Below the pieces are notes generated by a model that made no database searches, was not told where the DNA came from, and worked only from the letters and a program-made list of their open reading frames with translations. From the NCBI GenBank assembly GCA_964023205.1, contig OZ026845.1:4846001-4910000 (forward strand): a stretch of 64,000 nucleotides of DNA, given 5' to 3'. This DNA is from Lutraria lutraria (lineage: Eukaryota; Mollusca; Bivalvia; Venerida; Mactridae). Positions 1-12,160 of the stretch are shown one piece after another; position 1 is the stretch's first letter; every line of letters starts with the position of its first letter. Position numbers and translations under genes: made by a program.

Positions 1-981
1 CTATTTTAGATGCTGCTTTATGTAGTTTAGGCGGTCCTGAATATGATATCTTGGAGTTTCAGTATGTTGTCAGCACTAATGGACCTGTATTTGACAAATA
101 GTTAGGATGATTTGTCTAGACTTGATTCAATATCGGCCATAAACAAATCGAGCAAAGATGTTTTCTAACATTTGTAAGTGTTAAAACATAGTAGTTTTTC
201 CATACATTATGTGTCGTCATTTTCTCCCCAACCTTAATCAACTTTCACAGCGATATAATGGCATTTCTCGTGTCGATATTTTAATGGACGCACTCGAACA
301 TACTTTATTGAAAATAATAAACCGCTTCTTTTTCTTAAGTGTAAAGAAAACCACCCCCGGAATTTGCCATTTACAAACAAAGTTCTAAATGAATAAATTC
401 ACGTATGACCTTTCTCTAGAGTTAGTGTGACACGTTGTTCATCTTTGTAAACACATTCACCGATTCAGAATTTTATTACTTTCGTCAATTTACAACACAG
501 TTTCTTTATTATTCTAATTAGCTTAAGTCACAACTAAACTTCATTTCGGGGCAACCAAAAATTACTGAAATCTCATTATTTTTTGGAAAAAAATCGGAAA
601 TGACACTATTTCGGACTCCACTCAATTTCGGACATACACTATTCTGGTAACCTCAATATTTCGGACACTACACTATGGATCTATTGTAGATAAATAATAG
701 ATAAACTGACTCTTACATTATGTTCATCTGTTAGATGGTTGATTGAGCAGGGAAGAACGGCAACATCTCCTTCAATTGCTGTGACATTCTCTGGAGGTAC
801 GCGGAAACTGGGCTCGGCGGCTAGTACTGAAATATATAAAGTTCTGTATCAATATTCAATAATACCTATTATGACTATACCACGATATGAAATCCTAGAT
901 ACGAAACCCATGTATTCTTTAAGATGGTGTGGAATAATGGTCTCATTAATCACAAGAATGCTTGTAATGTTTATTTTCTTG
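1..981. other. AT-rich non-coding DNA
   Basis: I see no gene or repeat here. An open frame covers about 739-1071 on the plus strand but begins at TTG, runs into a MITE copy at its 3' end and resembles nothing I recognise, so I treat it as chance. Confidence 0.6.
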
Positions 982-1161
982 TACAGTCAATCTGTGTTGG
1001 TGCTTCATCCGAACAAGGACCACCCTGTGAATAAAGGTCAATGTTTCAAACCCGTCATAGATTATTTATAATATCATTAAAATGACCTCCTAATAAAGGT
1101 CACCTGTAAATAAAGGCCTCACTATTCTTTTCCCAAGGGTTTTGTTCACATGTTTGACTGG
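982..1161. mobile_element. MITE, CAGTCAAACCTG family (copy 1)
   Basis: The left end reads TACAGTCAATCTGTG and the right end reads CACATGTTTGACTG, roughly inverted copies. Inside are repeated phrases of the type AATAAAGGTCA and AAAGGCC, shared with copies at 40211-40396 and 50434-50614. There is no coding capacity, so this is a non-autonomous DNA element. TA flanks on the better copies suggest Tc1/mariner-type mobilisation, which is an inference. The right end merges into a perfect palindrome (1152-1212). Confidence 0.6.
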
Positions 1162-1212
1162 AATTACAACGTATACAAATACTATTTGTATACGTTGTAA
1201 TTCCAGTCAAAC
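1152..1212. repeat. Perfect 61-nt inverted repeat (30-bp arms, 1-nt spacer)
   Basis: The arm at 1152-1181 is matched base for base by its reverse complement at 1183-1212, with one C between. The outermost ten bases (GTTTGACTGG) include the terminal sequence of the adjoining MITE, so that end is present twice in mirror orientation. Perfect arms with almost no loop suggest a recent template-switch or fold-back duplication. Confidence 0.9.
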
Positions 1213-1288
1213 CCACGACCCTAAAACAGTGAGAGGTTATACTGTGATTTGAAGTCAGCGACCTTAACCACTCAACCACGGAGGCAGG
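1211..1288 (-). mobile_element. tRNA-derived SINE head fragment (family S2)
   Basis: On the minus strand this reads GCCTCCGTGGTTGAGTGGTT followed by AAGGTCGCTGACTTCAAATC. It is the 5' tRNA-like head with a box A-like segment, as in copies at 9155, 28269 and 53200. The body is missing, so this is a 5' fragment, and it abuts the palindrome. Confidence 0.65.
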
Positions 1289-2562
1289 TCACTAATGTAA
1301 ATAAAATATTGTCCGCAACCCATAAGATTTTCAGTACCAACAGAAATCTGATACATCAATATCATGCTGATAGTTCAACACATTATTTATTTCTACTTGA
1401 CACTTGGCACTGATTTGATGACATTTCCTATGGTGATAAGTGTATAGCGATAGGCCTAGTTTTACCAAGAATTCTTAAACTTAACGGCGTGATACTGATT
1501 TATAGATAAAATATACGATCTCTGTCGTGAAAAAATAATATGAAACAAATTCAAAGTTCCATAAATACTGTTCCATACATACTGATTTAAAAAATAAGGC
1601 ATCCGTCAACAATTTGTAAATTCTACGCTTTTTCCACTATACATGTAATTATTTAAATCTCGCAACACGTTACCGGTGAAAAGTATCACATGCTACGCAA
1701 AAATAGACCAATATAATTATCTGAGTTTAAAAATGGTAATTTGAATTACATTTGTATATGTAAACAAATTCCAAACGGTACATATGCATATTTGCTTCAA
1801 TTATCAAAGAAGAGATTATATTTTTGCAACATCGTTGTTGTAAACAACATAAAAAGCAACAGAAATGACTATCTCAAAATGCGTATATCAATTCTACGAT
1901 GATTTACTAGTATATTCAAAGGATTTTATTTTTTGAAAATTAGTATAAATTGAATTCAGCATTTTTTAGTAGTCGATCCCTTTTAACAAAACATGTTTTT
2001 ACTTATTCTTACTTATACTTACTTCTGAATGAAACATAATTTTAGTAGAATCACAAAACAACAAGAGGGAGAAAATTCAAATCGTTTCATAAACTCCGAT
2101 GGAATAACTATAAAAGCGTACTCTCGTTTCTCGTGCATTTGATGCAATATTTCTCACTACAAGCGCCGTTCATTAACATGCCATATAACATGAAAATAAC
2201 CATATTGATGTTATCTTATAGTTTGACATCATTGAAAATGAATTTATCTGGTTACGAAACAGTTAACGTCTCATATGAGGTCAGTTAACGTCGTTGAAAA
2301 CCTCATTTGCGTACAATAATTCGATTTGATTGTATTTTGTCTGACAACAACGCGAATTTTTCAGAAATGATCAAAATAATTTGATTTGTTAATATTGGTC
2401 TATTTAAGAATTGGAGCGCTCGTTTCTGAGTCGCTTGTCTTAATGTGCTTGTCCTGTTAGTGGAAATACAAGATGTAAAGATATTCTGTTTGTGTCCTTA
2501 TTCGGCACGAGAAAATAATGAAGAAAAGAATGACTGTGTACTTTATTGAGCGAATGCTCTGA
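1289..2562. other. AT-rich non-coding DNA
   Basis: I see no gene, RNA or clear repeat in this stretch. Confidence 0.6.
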
Positions 2563-2582
2563 ATATATATATATATATATAT
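2563..2582. repeat. (AT)10 microsatellite
   Basis: Uninterrupted AT dinucleotides, 20 bases. Confidence 0.95.
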
Positions 2583-2733
2583 TTATTCAATCTTCCATTA
2601 TGGAGAGTTTAACGTATTTACAAGTTATAAATAATATACATATAGTGGCAAGCACTTGTATTTGACAACTGAATACATTCATGTATATATTTCACATGCA
2701 TATGCATGGTAATAACATACTTATAAGTAAATA

Positions 2734-2753
2734 TTGATTGATTGATTGATTGA

Positions 2754-2786
<33 letters not shown>

Positions 2787-2790
2787 CTGA

Positions 2791-2821
<31 letters not shown>

Positions 2822-3037
2822 ATTGATTGATTGGCGAGTGAATGAGTGAGTGACTGAGTACGTGACTGAGTTCGTGAATGGGTGAGTGACTGAGTGAGTG
2901 ACGGTGTAACTGACTGATTGAGTGGCCGAGTGACTGAGTAAGTGGTGACTGAGTGAGTAACTAAGCGACTGAGTGAGTAACGGTGTGAGTGATTGAGTGA
3001 GTGACTGAGTGAATGGCTGAATGAGTGAATGAGTGTC
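2734..3037. repeat. Compound tetranucleotide repeat field (GATT/GACT/GGCT/GAGT)
   Basis: The field starts as (GATT)n with one phase slip near 2755, changes to GACT, then about six GGCT units, then GATT again. It then decays into imperfect GAGT/GACT units up to about 3037. On the minus strand it gives a 161-residue open frame rich in Ser, Thr, Gln and Asn, which is simply translated repeat and not a gene. Confidence 0.9.
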
Positions 3038-5292
3038 TACGATGATTGAATAGAAACGTATTAAGTTATTTGTAATTATATGAAATAATTTAACACCAGA
3101 CAAATCAATTGATCACGTGACATGTCTAAACGACTTACAACACCACAAAAACTAGTGATTACCGATGCTTTAGAAATATGGATAATTTTGTCTAGTGTGA
3201 TTAAAGCATGTGCTGCTAGGAAACTATGATAATAATGTAAGGTGCCATTAGATGGAAGAAGTCTTCTGCTGAAATTACTCTAAGAATCTTTGATATCATT
3301 TAGTCAAGAATGTAATTATTTCGTATGTTCATAATTTTCAAATTGCAAATAAAGCGAATTTTCTGTTATTTTAATAACTGAAATGCATTACTATGTGAGT
3401 CAAAGTGTGTAAGAGATACATGCATAAAGTTTAATAATTATGTTGGTTTCTGAAATTGTTGCTTCAAGTACGCTGCACGCTGCATCCCAACAGTGTATGT
3501 ATGTTTGATGAAGTCAGATAAAGGATAAATAGACAACAGCTTAGAACTCAGTTAATACATAAACAACACGTGTAGCGGACATTGGTGGTATTAATGAAAC
3601 GTATTTACATGATTTAGAAACAATGATGATTTGATTTTTTCGAGAGAAATGATCTGGGTAAAAAACTACAAGAATGTCAATTGAATAATTGATGGTTTCT
3701 TGATGATAAATAACTACATTTCAACATGATTTTATCTTTAATTAAGAAGCAGAATGCGTTATGTAAAGAACTTTACATTCTAAATTCGTGTCAAAATTTG
3801 CGAGCTCACAATTTTTATCAAAATTTTCGATCCTTTAAACATTGTAAAACCGCGATAGTATGACCACAGTGATTCATTTGAACCACGGGGTTCCTTATGG
3901 GGGTAAACTATGTTTTTTGTGGTTTTTTTTTTCTTGAAAATATTGACCGCGTATGTGTCGTAAATAAATTAAAGTACGTTTGGTAACTAACAAAGAAATA
4001 ACGACAATTCAGCAATAACGTTTTCATAGAACCATTTTTGACTGGCATTGATCAGATACGTAAAATAAATACATTATAATGGACACAGTCTAGTTGTATA
4101 CGAATTTCAGAAACAAACAAAAAAGTATTTGATCATATAACTTGATCTACCCAAAAGTTATTTATCTAACGAAAAGTGTCAGAACTATACTCCAATACGA
4201 TATTTTCTCAACTCGTCAATTTCTTTTATACTGTAGCTTACGGACAACTGGTATTTTCTCTCAAAGACCCGATGGAACACTAGTCAAACGATGTAGCCAT
4301 AATGTCGATAGGAATTAATTGTTTTCCTTCCAAATTATACACATCTTTGAACAAAACGTGGCATCATTTGAAAAATGATGGATTACTTGGCAACTCGGGG
4401 GCAACATAATCATAAATGGACGCAACAGGCTGCTAAACACGCGTAAATCCGTCATAATATTCCCAGCCGAGATATACTCCTCCTCTATTTCTTGCAAAAT
4501 AGCGCAAAAGAGCTCTCGACTTCTGTAACGATGTTTTAACATCATACCAAGTTTTTTTATACTACCATTATTTCACACGTTTTTTTGTTGTTTCATGTTA
4601 AAAAAATTGGGTTATTCGATCTGTTATCACGGTACGGTTAAGTTAGTAGCGTTTTTAGCATGAACCTATTTTTTGTGATTATGAAGACATGTTTCGGAAC
4701 CAGACTGAAATAAAAAAAAAATTGAAAAATTCACTCGAAATATTTTTATTGACGGAAATATCGGAGACTTACAATGGAAACCAGTCCAAAAACGAACACG
4801 AACGATTGGTTGTTTCTGACAACTGTCTTAAGATTAGCCAATGACAAGGCTACATGTATTCTGTTACTGGTTTCCGAGACCAAATCATTTTAAATCTTTG
4901 AGACCATGTGATGCGAACGGATTGTTTTCATTATTCAAATATTAACTTACTCTCATTATCATTTTATGACTGATTCATGACAGTGAAACAATTAACTGAA
5001 ATATATAATGTTCGTACATTTTGTAAAATATCAAGACGAGTGTGTATAAAACTAGCAGCTGAACGTCATTCATTCAAGTTACACAAATCAGAATTTTTAC
5101 CATATTTAACATTTCTCTGGATTGGATATCAACGGCATACTAATTAATAAACTTTACCGACAACAACGAGTTTCTTTCTTTCTTATGTGAGATAAATCAC
5201 AAATTAGTTGAAAACCCAGGATTAGGCGCATCGACGGTTAATTTCAGAATTTATATACTACTCACCTTTTACAATCGATCAACATTATACAT
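3038..5292. other. AT-rich non-coding DNA
   Basis: No supported gene. A 76-codon minus-strand frame at 4315-4545 has no recognisable domain. A short inverted pair (GGAAACCAGT near 4774, ACTGGTTTCC near 4866) about 100 bp apart may be a remnant of a small inverted-repeat element. Confidence 0.55.
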
Positions 5293-5343
5293 AGGGTGGC
5301 CTTTATTTATTCGGAGGTGGCCGCTAGCTCAGGTTTGATTGTA
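5293..5343. mobile_element. Solo right end of CAGTCAAACCTG MITE
   Basis: The segment GGTGGCCTTTATTTATTCGG followed by AGGTTTGATTGTA matches the right ends of the copies near 50614 and 54723. Only about 50 bp remain. Confidence 0.45.
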
Positions 5344-5977
5344 CATGTTTCAAATTGTTTCAATTCTGACCTGGTGTTATATAGAAAACTTGTGCACACA
5401 ATTTGTAGACACTGGTTTAGTCACAAGCCCCTAGATCAAACAGTCACGGGATCAATATTTTCTGAATGTCATCCTGTTTCATAAGGACACGATGTTAGGC
5501 TCACTACACTAAATCGTTGATTTAATCTAGCCGCTATTAATGTAATTGTAACAGAAACTTGATGCCTCTGATGTTGTCAATTTTTGCAGACATTTAATAC
5601 GGTATGAAAACTTTCTTATTTCAAAGAATGATTTTAGATGTTCTTGTCCCCGCACATTGTCGTCTGCGATTCGGTCTCCATTTCGTATTTCCTCTGGTAT
5701 TTCTCATTTACAGCACCAGAATGTGGAATGTATTTATAATCGTCTTATGAAACGCATAATCATTAATATTATTTTTTAAGCCGAGCGTAAAGGGGTGACC
5801 TATTACTCAGTGATGGAGGGATAACGTGAAGGTCGACTGAATAATGTATAGACATATCAGATTATAAACCTATCCTTTACCGTTAAATACAATAAATATA
5901 TATATTTTAATGATCTATTTTCATATGCAATTACAAACAATGCATGGTAATCACATATATATGTTACGCTGTAAGGG
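5344..5977. other. AT-rich non-coding DNA
   Basis: I see nothing that can be named. Confidence 0.55.
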
Positions 5978-6202
5978 TACTCCATGGTCGAATGGTGATA
6001 GTCTCTGACAAGTAATCACTAGAACTTTACCTATGTGAGTTCGAATCACGCTCGGAATCAAATATACCCTGTGAGGAAGATCTCCAGCTAACTTACAGAA
6101 GTTCGATGGTTCTAGAAAGGATGTAATGCTGGCACATGTATTGATCTAAAATGTTAAAGTTAAAGCTAAAATGGTACCAAATAACCTTGGCTGTTGCCCC
6201 CC
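5978..6202 (+). mobile_element. tRNA-derived SINE, family S2
   Basis: The head reads CTCCATGGTCGAATGGTGAT (box A-like) with GTGAGTTCGAATCACGC (box B-like) about 50 bases on. The body phrase GTGAGGAAGATCTCCAGCTA is shared with the copies at 9155, 39287 and 46318. The 3' half is diverged and ends near the words for CCTTGGCTGTTG. It is an old copy with no coding content. Confidence 0.7.
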
Positions 6203-6345
6203 AATCACACCGTCATTGTGGCGTGGCGTGCAATTCCAGTAACCATTTCAACATGCATGTTTCTCGATGGCATTTGGTTTGCCAATTTTAACACATTTAA
6301 TTTGTAACTATACTTTAATGAAGTAATTAGAGTTGTTTATGTTGT

Positions 6346-6946
6346 TGTATATTGGTGTACAAGTATATTGGTGTAGAAGTCTGGGTGTTGCATATGTTCC
6401 GAGTTGTTGTATATTGGTGTAGAAGTCTGGGTGTTGTATATGTTCCGAGTTGTTGTATATTGGTGTAGAAGTCTGGGTGTTGCATATGTTCCGAGTTGTT
6501 GTATATTGATGTAGAAGTCTGGATGTTGTATATGTTCCGAGTTGTTGTATATTGGTGTAGAAGTCTGGGTGTTGTATATGTTCCGAGTTGTTGTATATTG
6601 GTGTAGAAGTCTGGATGTTGCATATGTTCCGAGTTGTTGTATATTGGTGTAGAAGTCTGGATGTTGCATATGTTCCGAGTTGTTGTATATTGGTGTAGAA
6701 GTCTGGGTGTTGCATATGTTCCGAGTTGTTGTATATTGGTGTAGAAGTCTGGGTGTTGCATATGTTCCGAGTTGTTGTATATTGGTGTAGAAGTCTGGGT
6801 GTTGCATATGTTCCGAGTTGTTGTATATTGGTGTACAAGTCTGGGTGTTGCATATGTTCCGAGTTGTTGTATATTGGTGTAGAAGTCTGGGTGTTGCATA
6901 TGTTCCGAGTTGTTGTATATTGGTGTAGAAGTTTGGGTGTTGCATA
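6346..6946. repeat. 46-bp minisatellite, about 13 units
   Basis: The unit contains GAGTTGTTGTATATTGGTGT and GTGTTGCATATGTTCC. The GAG phase marker recurs at 6401, 6447, 6493, 6539 and so on to 6907, exactly 46 bp apart. Variants are G/A in CTGGGTG/CTGGATG, C/T in GCATA/GTATA, and one C/G change in GTACAAG/GTAGAAG. Because 46 is not a multiple of three and the unit has no minus-strand stops, all three minus frames stay open (181-228 residues). These are artefacts. Confidence 0.97.
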
Positions 6947-7669
6947 AACATAATTCCATAACCATAAAACTTGTTTATCAAAACAAATAGTCGGATAAAA
7001 ATATTGACCAAAAAGTTTTTCAAAATGTATACATTACCAAATGCATTCGTGCGCTTTTAAGATTTTTTTCTCTAGAAAATCGACAAATGGAAGATTACAA
7101 GACAGTAATATACATGAAATAATAATCATCCAAAATTCTTTTAAATACGACCGACGTAAGTAAATTCTGAGACGTTTGTTACATCGATCTGCGGGGACAA
7201 CACTCGTGATGTACATACATCATTTCTTGGCAATTTATATCGTAGATTGATATTTTAATATTTATAGAGAAACTGTAGAGGAAAAGCATGCATGTCATAT
7301 TTGGGGAAATTTTGAGTAATTATCTTGTTTATGTCTAGTTTTTGATTTTATGAAAAGTGAAATCTGTGCCAAACATTGTCTGGTTCTCTGCTTAGTTTGG
7401 TTACCTACCTACTTTGGTCCCCGGCATAACGCTGGAAAGAAGGTCAGTAAAACAAAAATAATGGCGGCGTCTTGTGGGCAACCAAACGTAAGGGAATTAA
7501 GATTATTTGACTGATTATTTGTCAGTCGATTATGAAGTAAGAAAAGTTCTATGATAAATAATACATAAAATGTATCTAAACCATACTGTAATTAATAGAA
7601 TATGATCAACTAACACATGAAAGTCCCACTACATACACATGCATCCCGCGCCGCCATCATTGCGCTTTG
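6947..7669. other. AT-rich non-coding DNA
   Basis: I see no gene. A 60-codon minus frame at 7034-7216 is unrecognised. Confidence 0.55.
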
Positions 7670-7710
7670 CTTGACGTAGTGTCAGGGGCAGGTAACTCCA
7701 GACATAGCCA
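7670..7710 (+). repeat. Short dispersed repeat fragment (GGGGCAGGTAA family)
   Basis: The core AGTGTCAGGGGCAGG plus TAACTCCAGAC recurs near 41172 and 59534, and on the minus strand near 48000. The full element boundaries cannot be set from these fragments. Confidence 0.5.
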
Positions 7711-9154
7711 AGCAATGTCTGTGTTTGGGGGGTATTATGTCCGTAATGTCTACATGTAGTTTGTACATCATACAAAGAACTTTGAAGTCGGTTGAAGGAG
7801 ATTTGTTTAAATTGAAGCAAGTAAGACGAAATGGTTGCAATCTTCTTTGAACATAATAATGTCAATAAATGATCATATTAAAAGTATTGCATGTATCAAA
7901 TCAATGATTTAAAAAATGGAGACTTGGTAAGTATTAGACAAACATACACAATGGAAATGTTGAATGAAGAAAAATAAAGATTACAAACCTGGGAAATATC
8001 AAACATGATAAATTTGGAAAGAATTCAAAAGAATATTTTTTTTTAAATTAATAAAAAATTGAGAAACTTTTACGATAATATTATAAAATGAAATACAATA
8101 TCATATACATTATTGTAGTAACCTTGTAAGATTTCTACACAAAAATTTAATGTTATTTTTTTTGCTCAGGGATTTAACGTCGCAACTACAGCCATGGAAA
8201 TTGACAGATTCCTCACATGTGAATTATTTTCATATTCTGTGTTGAATGGTTCATAAAGATGACGGTATTGAAACTTTTGAATTTTGGTTGATTTCAGTTT
8301 TAATTCAATTATCTCCATTCACACAAAAAAAAATTCTATTCTACGAGTAGACAATCATTTTTACGTTATGACACTTTCAAGTTACTGCGTGACAAAGTAT
8401 AGCTTTGATCTAACCGCTTGCTTCTTATAATTACATCACCAGGGTGATAAAATAAACATTTATAATCTTTATAATTCAATACGCTATAAAATAATTGTTC
8501 ATGCTGTGATAATTATGCTGTCGCAGCAGATTACGCTATTTGTTTAAGCACGATGGAGAAGGGATCATACTAATCGATTGTTTTATACCTAACGTATAAA
8601 TCATTGGAGTTTATAGAAAAGAACAGAATAGAACAGAACATATACTCCAGAAAGATTTTGTCAATACCCAGGGATTATTACGATGAGACGGTTCATAAAA
8701 TGAGTTCGGGTGAGAATTGAGTGTTATTAGGCGCCTACAGAACGGAAAACGTTAAAACCAACGTTTAGTTACAATACATATTAAGTATAATAAATCTAAC
8801 TCGTTGTTTAAGCAGCGAAGACCAATTGTACATGGAAATTCGTCTAGAAATTTTGAAAGATTTTTAAATTCTCTGAAAGTGAAAAAAAACAGCAACATTT
8901 GAATGAAATTATGTCAAAACTGTATTACGTACACCTTTGACACTCGAAGCCAATATGTAGCTGGCATCGAAGTTGACCCGACTTTGTTGAACACTTTTGA
9001 ATACTTGGACTTGTCAGAGCTCTCGAATTTGACTTACAAACACTGCCTGCCAATGTATACTCTATTTGAAAATGAAAACTAAATATTTTGACTCGAAGCC
9101 TGCGTATACCCTGCAGTACATCAACATTACTTTACGAGTTAATTAAACTATGTG
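7711..9154. other. AT-rich non-coding DNA
   Basis: I see no supported feature apart from short A/T runs and a brief GAACAG run near 8626-8640. Confidence 0.55.
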
Positions 9155-9418
9155 GCCTCTCTGGTCGACTGGTTACGGTCTCTGACCAGTTATCACTAGC
9201 CCCTCATTGCTGTTAGTCCGGAATATGCCTGGAACCAGACAAAACCACAAATACGAGAAAGATGTCCAGCTAGTTTACTGCATGTCGATGTATCTGCCAA
9301 GGTGATAGTCTGTGTTGTTCGACAACCGTAAAAACTGAAACAGATGCCAAATGGCTCTGCCATGGCTGTTTGTACAACATCAAACCCTCGTGAAGAAATA
9401 AAATAAAGAAAAAAGTAA
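9155..9418 (+). mobile_element. tRNA-derived SINE, family S2 (near full length)
   Basis: It begins GCCTCTCTGGTCGACTGGTT (box A-like), followed by GGTCTCTGACCAGTTATCAC and a degraded box B region. The body phrase GAGAAAGATGTCCAGCTAG and the 3' phrase CTGAAACAGATGCCAAATGG are shared with other S2 copies. It ends in an A-rich tail (AATAAAGAAAAAA). The minus frame over it is not a gene. Confidence 0.75.
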
Positions 9419-9620
9419 ACAATTAATCTCACTGACCGACCATAACCTTATAAAATGAAATACAAAACTAAATTTCTAGACATGGATGCCCTATCGTACA
9501 GGAATAAAACGAATACTATACGAGGCAAAATGCTCAGTTTTCGAGTACGCGCCTACCATAGTAGTTTGTGGTTTGTTATGCAATTAGTAATGGCATTTGG
9601 GGTCCATAATCCATGAAGTT

Positions 9621-9655
9621 CGTGAATTGTTTTGTCATGACTCATCAGCATCTAT
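9621..9655 (-). ncRNA. Possible decayed hammerhead ribozyme core
   Basis: On the minus strand this reads CTGATGAGTCATGAC then AAAACAATTC. The CUGAUGA box and a GUC/GAC stem II match a hammerhead, and the spacing to a UUC triplet equals that of the intact motif at 51758-51800. However, the conserved G12 of GAAA is A here, and flanking stem I pairing is not evident. It is either a dead relic or a coincidence. Confidence 0.25.
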
Positions 9656-11905
9656 TACATTCACTTTTTCTATCTATTCTTCATTACCATAATCATCAGG
9701 AAAACTAATAAACTCAAGGGATTCCGGTAACATTTTCCAAACAGAATAAATACTTCAAATCTGGGACGTTTCTCAAAATAAGCCGATCAGGAATTCATGA
9801 CAACGTGTCTCTTGCGTACAAAACATTATACCCTCACCACTTTGCGCAATGGTATTTCGCCGGATGTTCTCACATCTTTTCAAGCCTTCAAATAAAACAT
9901 GCTTCTAGTGTTGCATAGAAATTAATTTTCTAATTACCTAAGGAAGCATCGATCTGTAAAGTGACAATGTTTATACTATGACGTACAATCAATAGTGTAA
10001 GTCATTTACGAAGTGAACAGCATTCTGCGGAATGTTTCCGTGGTACTCCAAAACAATTAAGTGCATCATCAGTATAAATCAAGAATACGTATTAAATTTA
10101 AAATATCTACAACGAAGACGAAAACTATTATAATGTATATCACCAAGTTGTCCTAACCTTCAAACTGAGATTAAATTTAAGCAAATACCTAAGAGTAACG
10201 TTGAAGTCGAAGCTGATAGAATGCCTGGATAAATTACCATAGAAACATATAGATCTATTTTTGTATCTAAATTCTAATGAAAAAAATAACCCAAAGGTTT
10301 GATTTTTCACGTGTCATCGATGTCTTAAATAAAGCACAACACTTATTTTTACGAAAGCTGGCGCATTTGAAATTTGTAGGAGTCCTCATGAAGCAAGTAC
10401 ATTGACATTGAAATCCAACGATTTTCTACTCGTATAATTGCTGATCCTCGTACATGCGCCATATAAATCTAAAACACATTAATTTATATGAAAGGTTTGA
10501 AACAGAAACAAAGGAACATTTATATGCGAATTAAAACTAATTCAAGTACAAACAGTAAGCATATCAATCAAGTATTATAGAAACGAAACATTAGTAAATC
10601 ATTTCAAAGTATAGTGTTTACTTGAAATGCGCTAATTTCCTTAGAAGTTACTGCGATCCATATCAGATGCATTAAATGATAAGATTTTCATTTATAGTCG
10701 TTTTACAATAACCCGTCATTTGGTGATTTTATCATATTTCGTAAATTTATGAAAACTATTTCAAGTTTTAAGAACCAGGAATGGTTGAAATTCCATCTCT
10801 CTGGGACCATAGGATCATATTCAGATTTGTAGCTGGCGTCATGCTCATATCAGCTAATATTTTGAGCTAAACTGCATTTAAATTCAACTGGGATTTACTT
10901 CATGAATAACATACGCTATCTCCAATTTCATCAAAATCCATACCGGTCACCAGATTATGAAAATGCAGTGATTTTACAGTGGTTCATGACGCGACATTAA
11001 ATATGGCTGTCCCAAGATCGCATGCCAAGCCTATATTACTGGGAGTTTCCAGCCCGTCAATAGCGCCTTGTTACCGCAGTCAGAAGCTTGTAACCATTCT
11101 CCCTTGAGGCACAAAACAGAATTAGCAAAATCAGAATTTGAATATTCGAAATCAGGAAGTCAGTGGGGATACATTTAGATAGTCTCATTTACAGTATTCA
11201 GTCAACAGTTTCCACGAAAGAAATGTCAGTCGCCTCGGAATAATATTATGAAAAGCGATGTTAGTCTGATTCCAGGGCGACACGTGTTCCATTGCAAGAG
11301 ATGAACATCGTACAGAAACGCGGCAATTACGGAAGTCTTGTTCGATGAGCGCTTTGGTAGTCGACAAATTTATGTTTTCTTTCAATTTCAAACAATAATG
11401 TCGAATGTTCTTGTAGCAATATAATATATTGAAGTTATTTATGTTTAGACTTTTCACGGTTAGTATATAAGAAACAAACGCTTCCAAGCGCATCGCCATA
11501 TACTAAAGTAGTCAGCCGTTTCATTGTACCGCGCTACCACAGAAAGTTTTGCTTTAAGTGTGTCATACGTTTTACGCTCTACCTATTGGCAATCCATTTT
11601 TAACGTTACAATGTTGCTTGCACTAATTTTATAACCCAACAATTATGGTAAAACGTGCTTTGTTTTTGGGTTCACCTCTCAATCAGGTAGCCGTCACGTC
11701 CGCTGGCGAATCGATTTAGTTGTTGAAGCAAGCGAAGTAAACAAACTTATACTGGATCATACTGGAACCATATTTCCTAAAACTGAATCCATTGATCATG
11801 TCAATAAATCCTATCCTAATGAACATTACACTTACTACATACCCCGTATTAAAAGAACACACAAACGAAGTCATCCTTGACACCGATATCCCTTTAAATG
11901 TGAGA
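9656..11905. other. AT-rich non-coding DNA
   Basis: No recognisable gene. A 104-codon minus frame at 11185-11499 starts with ATG but has no domain, signal peptide or repeat that I recognise, and its flanks do not suggest an exon. Confidence 0.55.
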
Positions 11906-12160
11906 GAACATTTGGTAAACGTTGTTAAGTACTGGGTGTTTGGTGAAGAACTGTTGGTTAGCGCAATTAACTACAGGACATTTGGTAAATGGTGTTTAGT
12001 AATGGGTGTTTTGTGATTAGCTGTTGGTTAGTCATATTTTAAAGAGGAAATTTGGTAAAGGACATTCCAAAAGGGACACATGACCAAAGACTGTTGGAAA
12101 AACAACTGATCAACGACATCTGTTAAAAGACGATTAGTAAAGGACGAATTGTGACTACAC
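11906..12160. repeat. Degenerate 70-bp tandem repeat, about 3.5 units
   Basis: The landmark TTTGGTAAA falls at 11911, 11981 and 12051, with a decayed TGTTAAAAG at 12121. A second landmark, CTGTTGG, falls at 11951, 12021 and 12091. Both give an exact 70-bp period. The first two units are clearly alike and the third and fourth are diverged, so this is an old array. Confidence 0.8.

Noticed and set aside
6308..7023. Minus-strand frames of 181-228 residues with internal repeats
   Set aside because: They are the 46-bp minisatellite in three phases.
11185..11499. 104-codon ATG-started minus frame
   Set aside because: No domain, signal, splice context or neighbouring exon is recognisable; length is within chance for this window.
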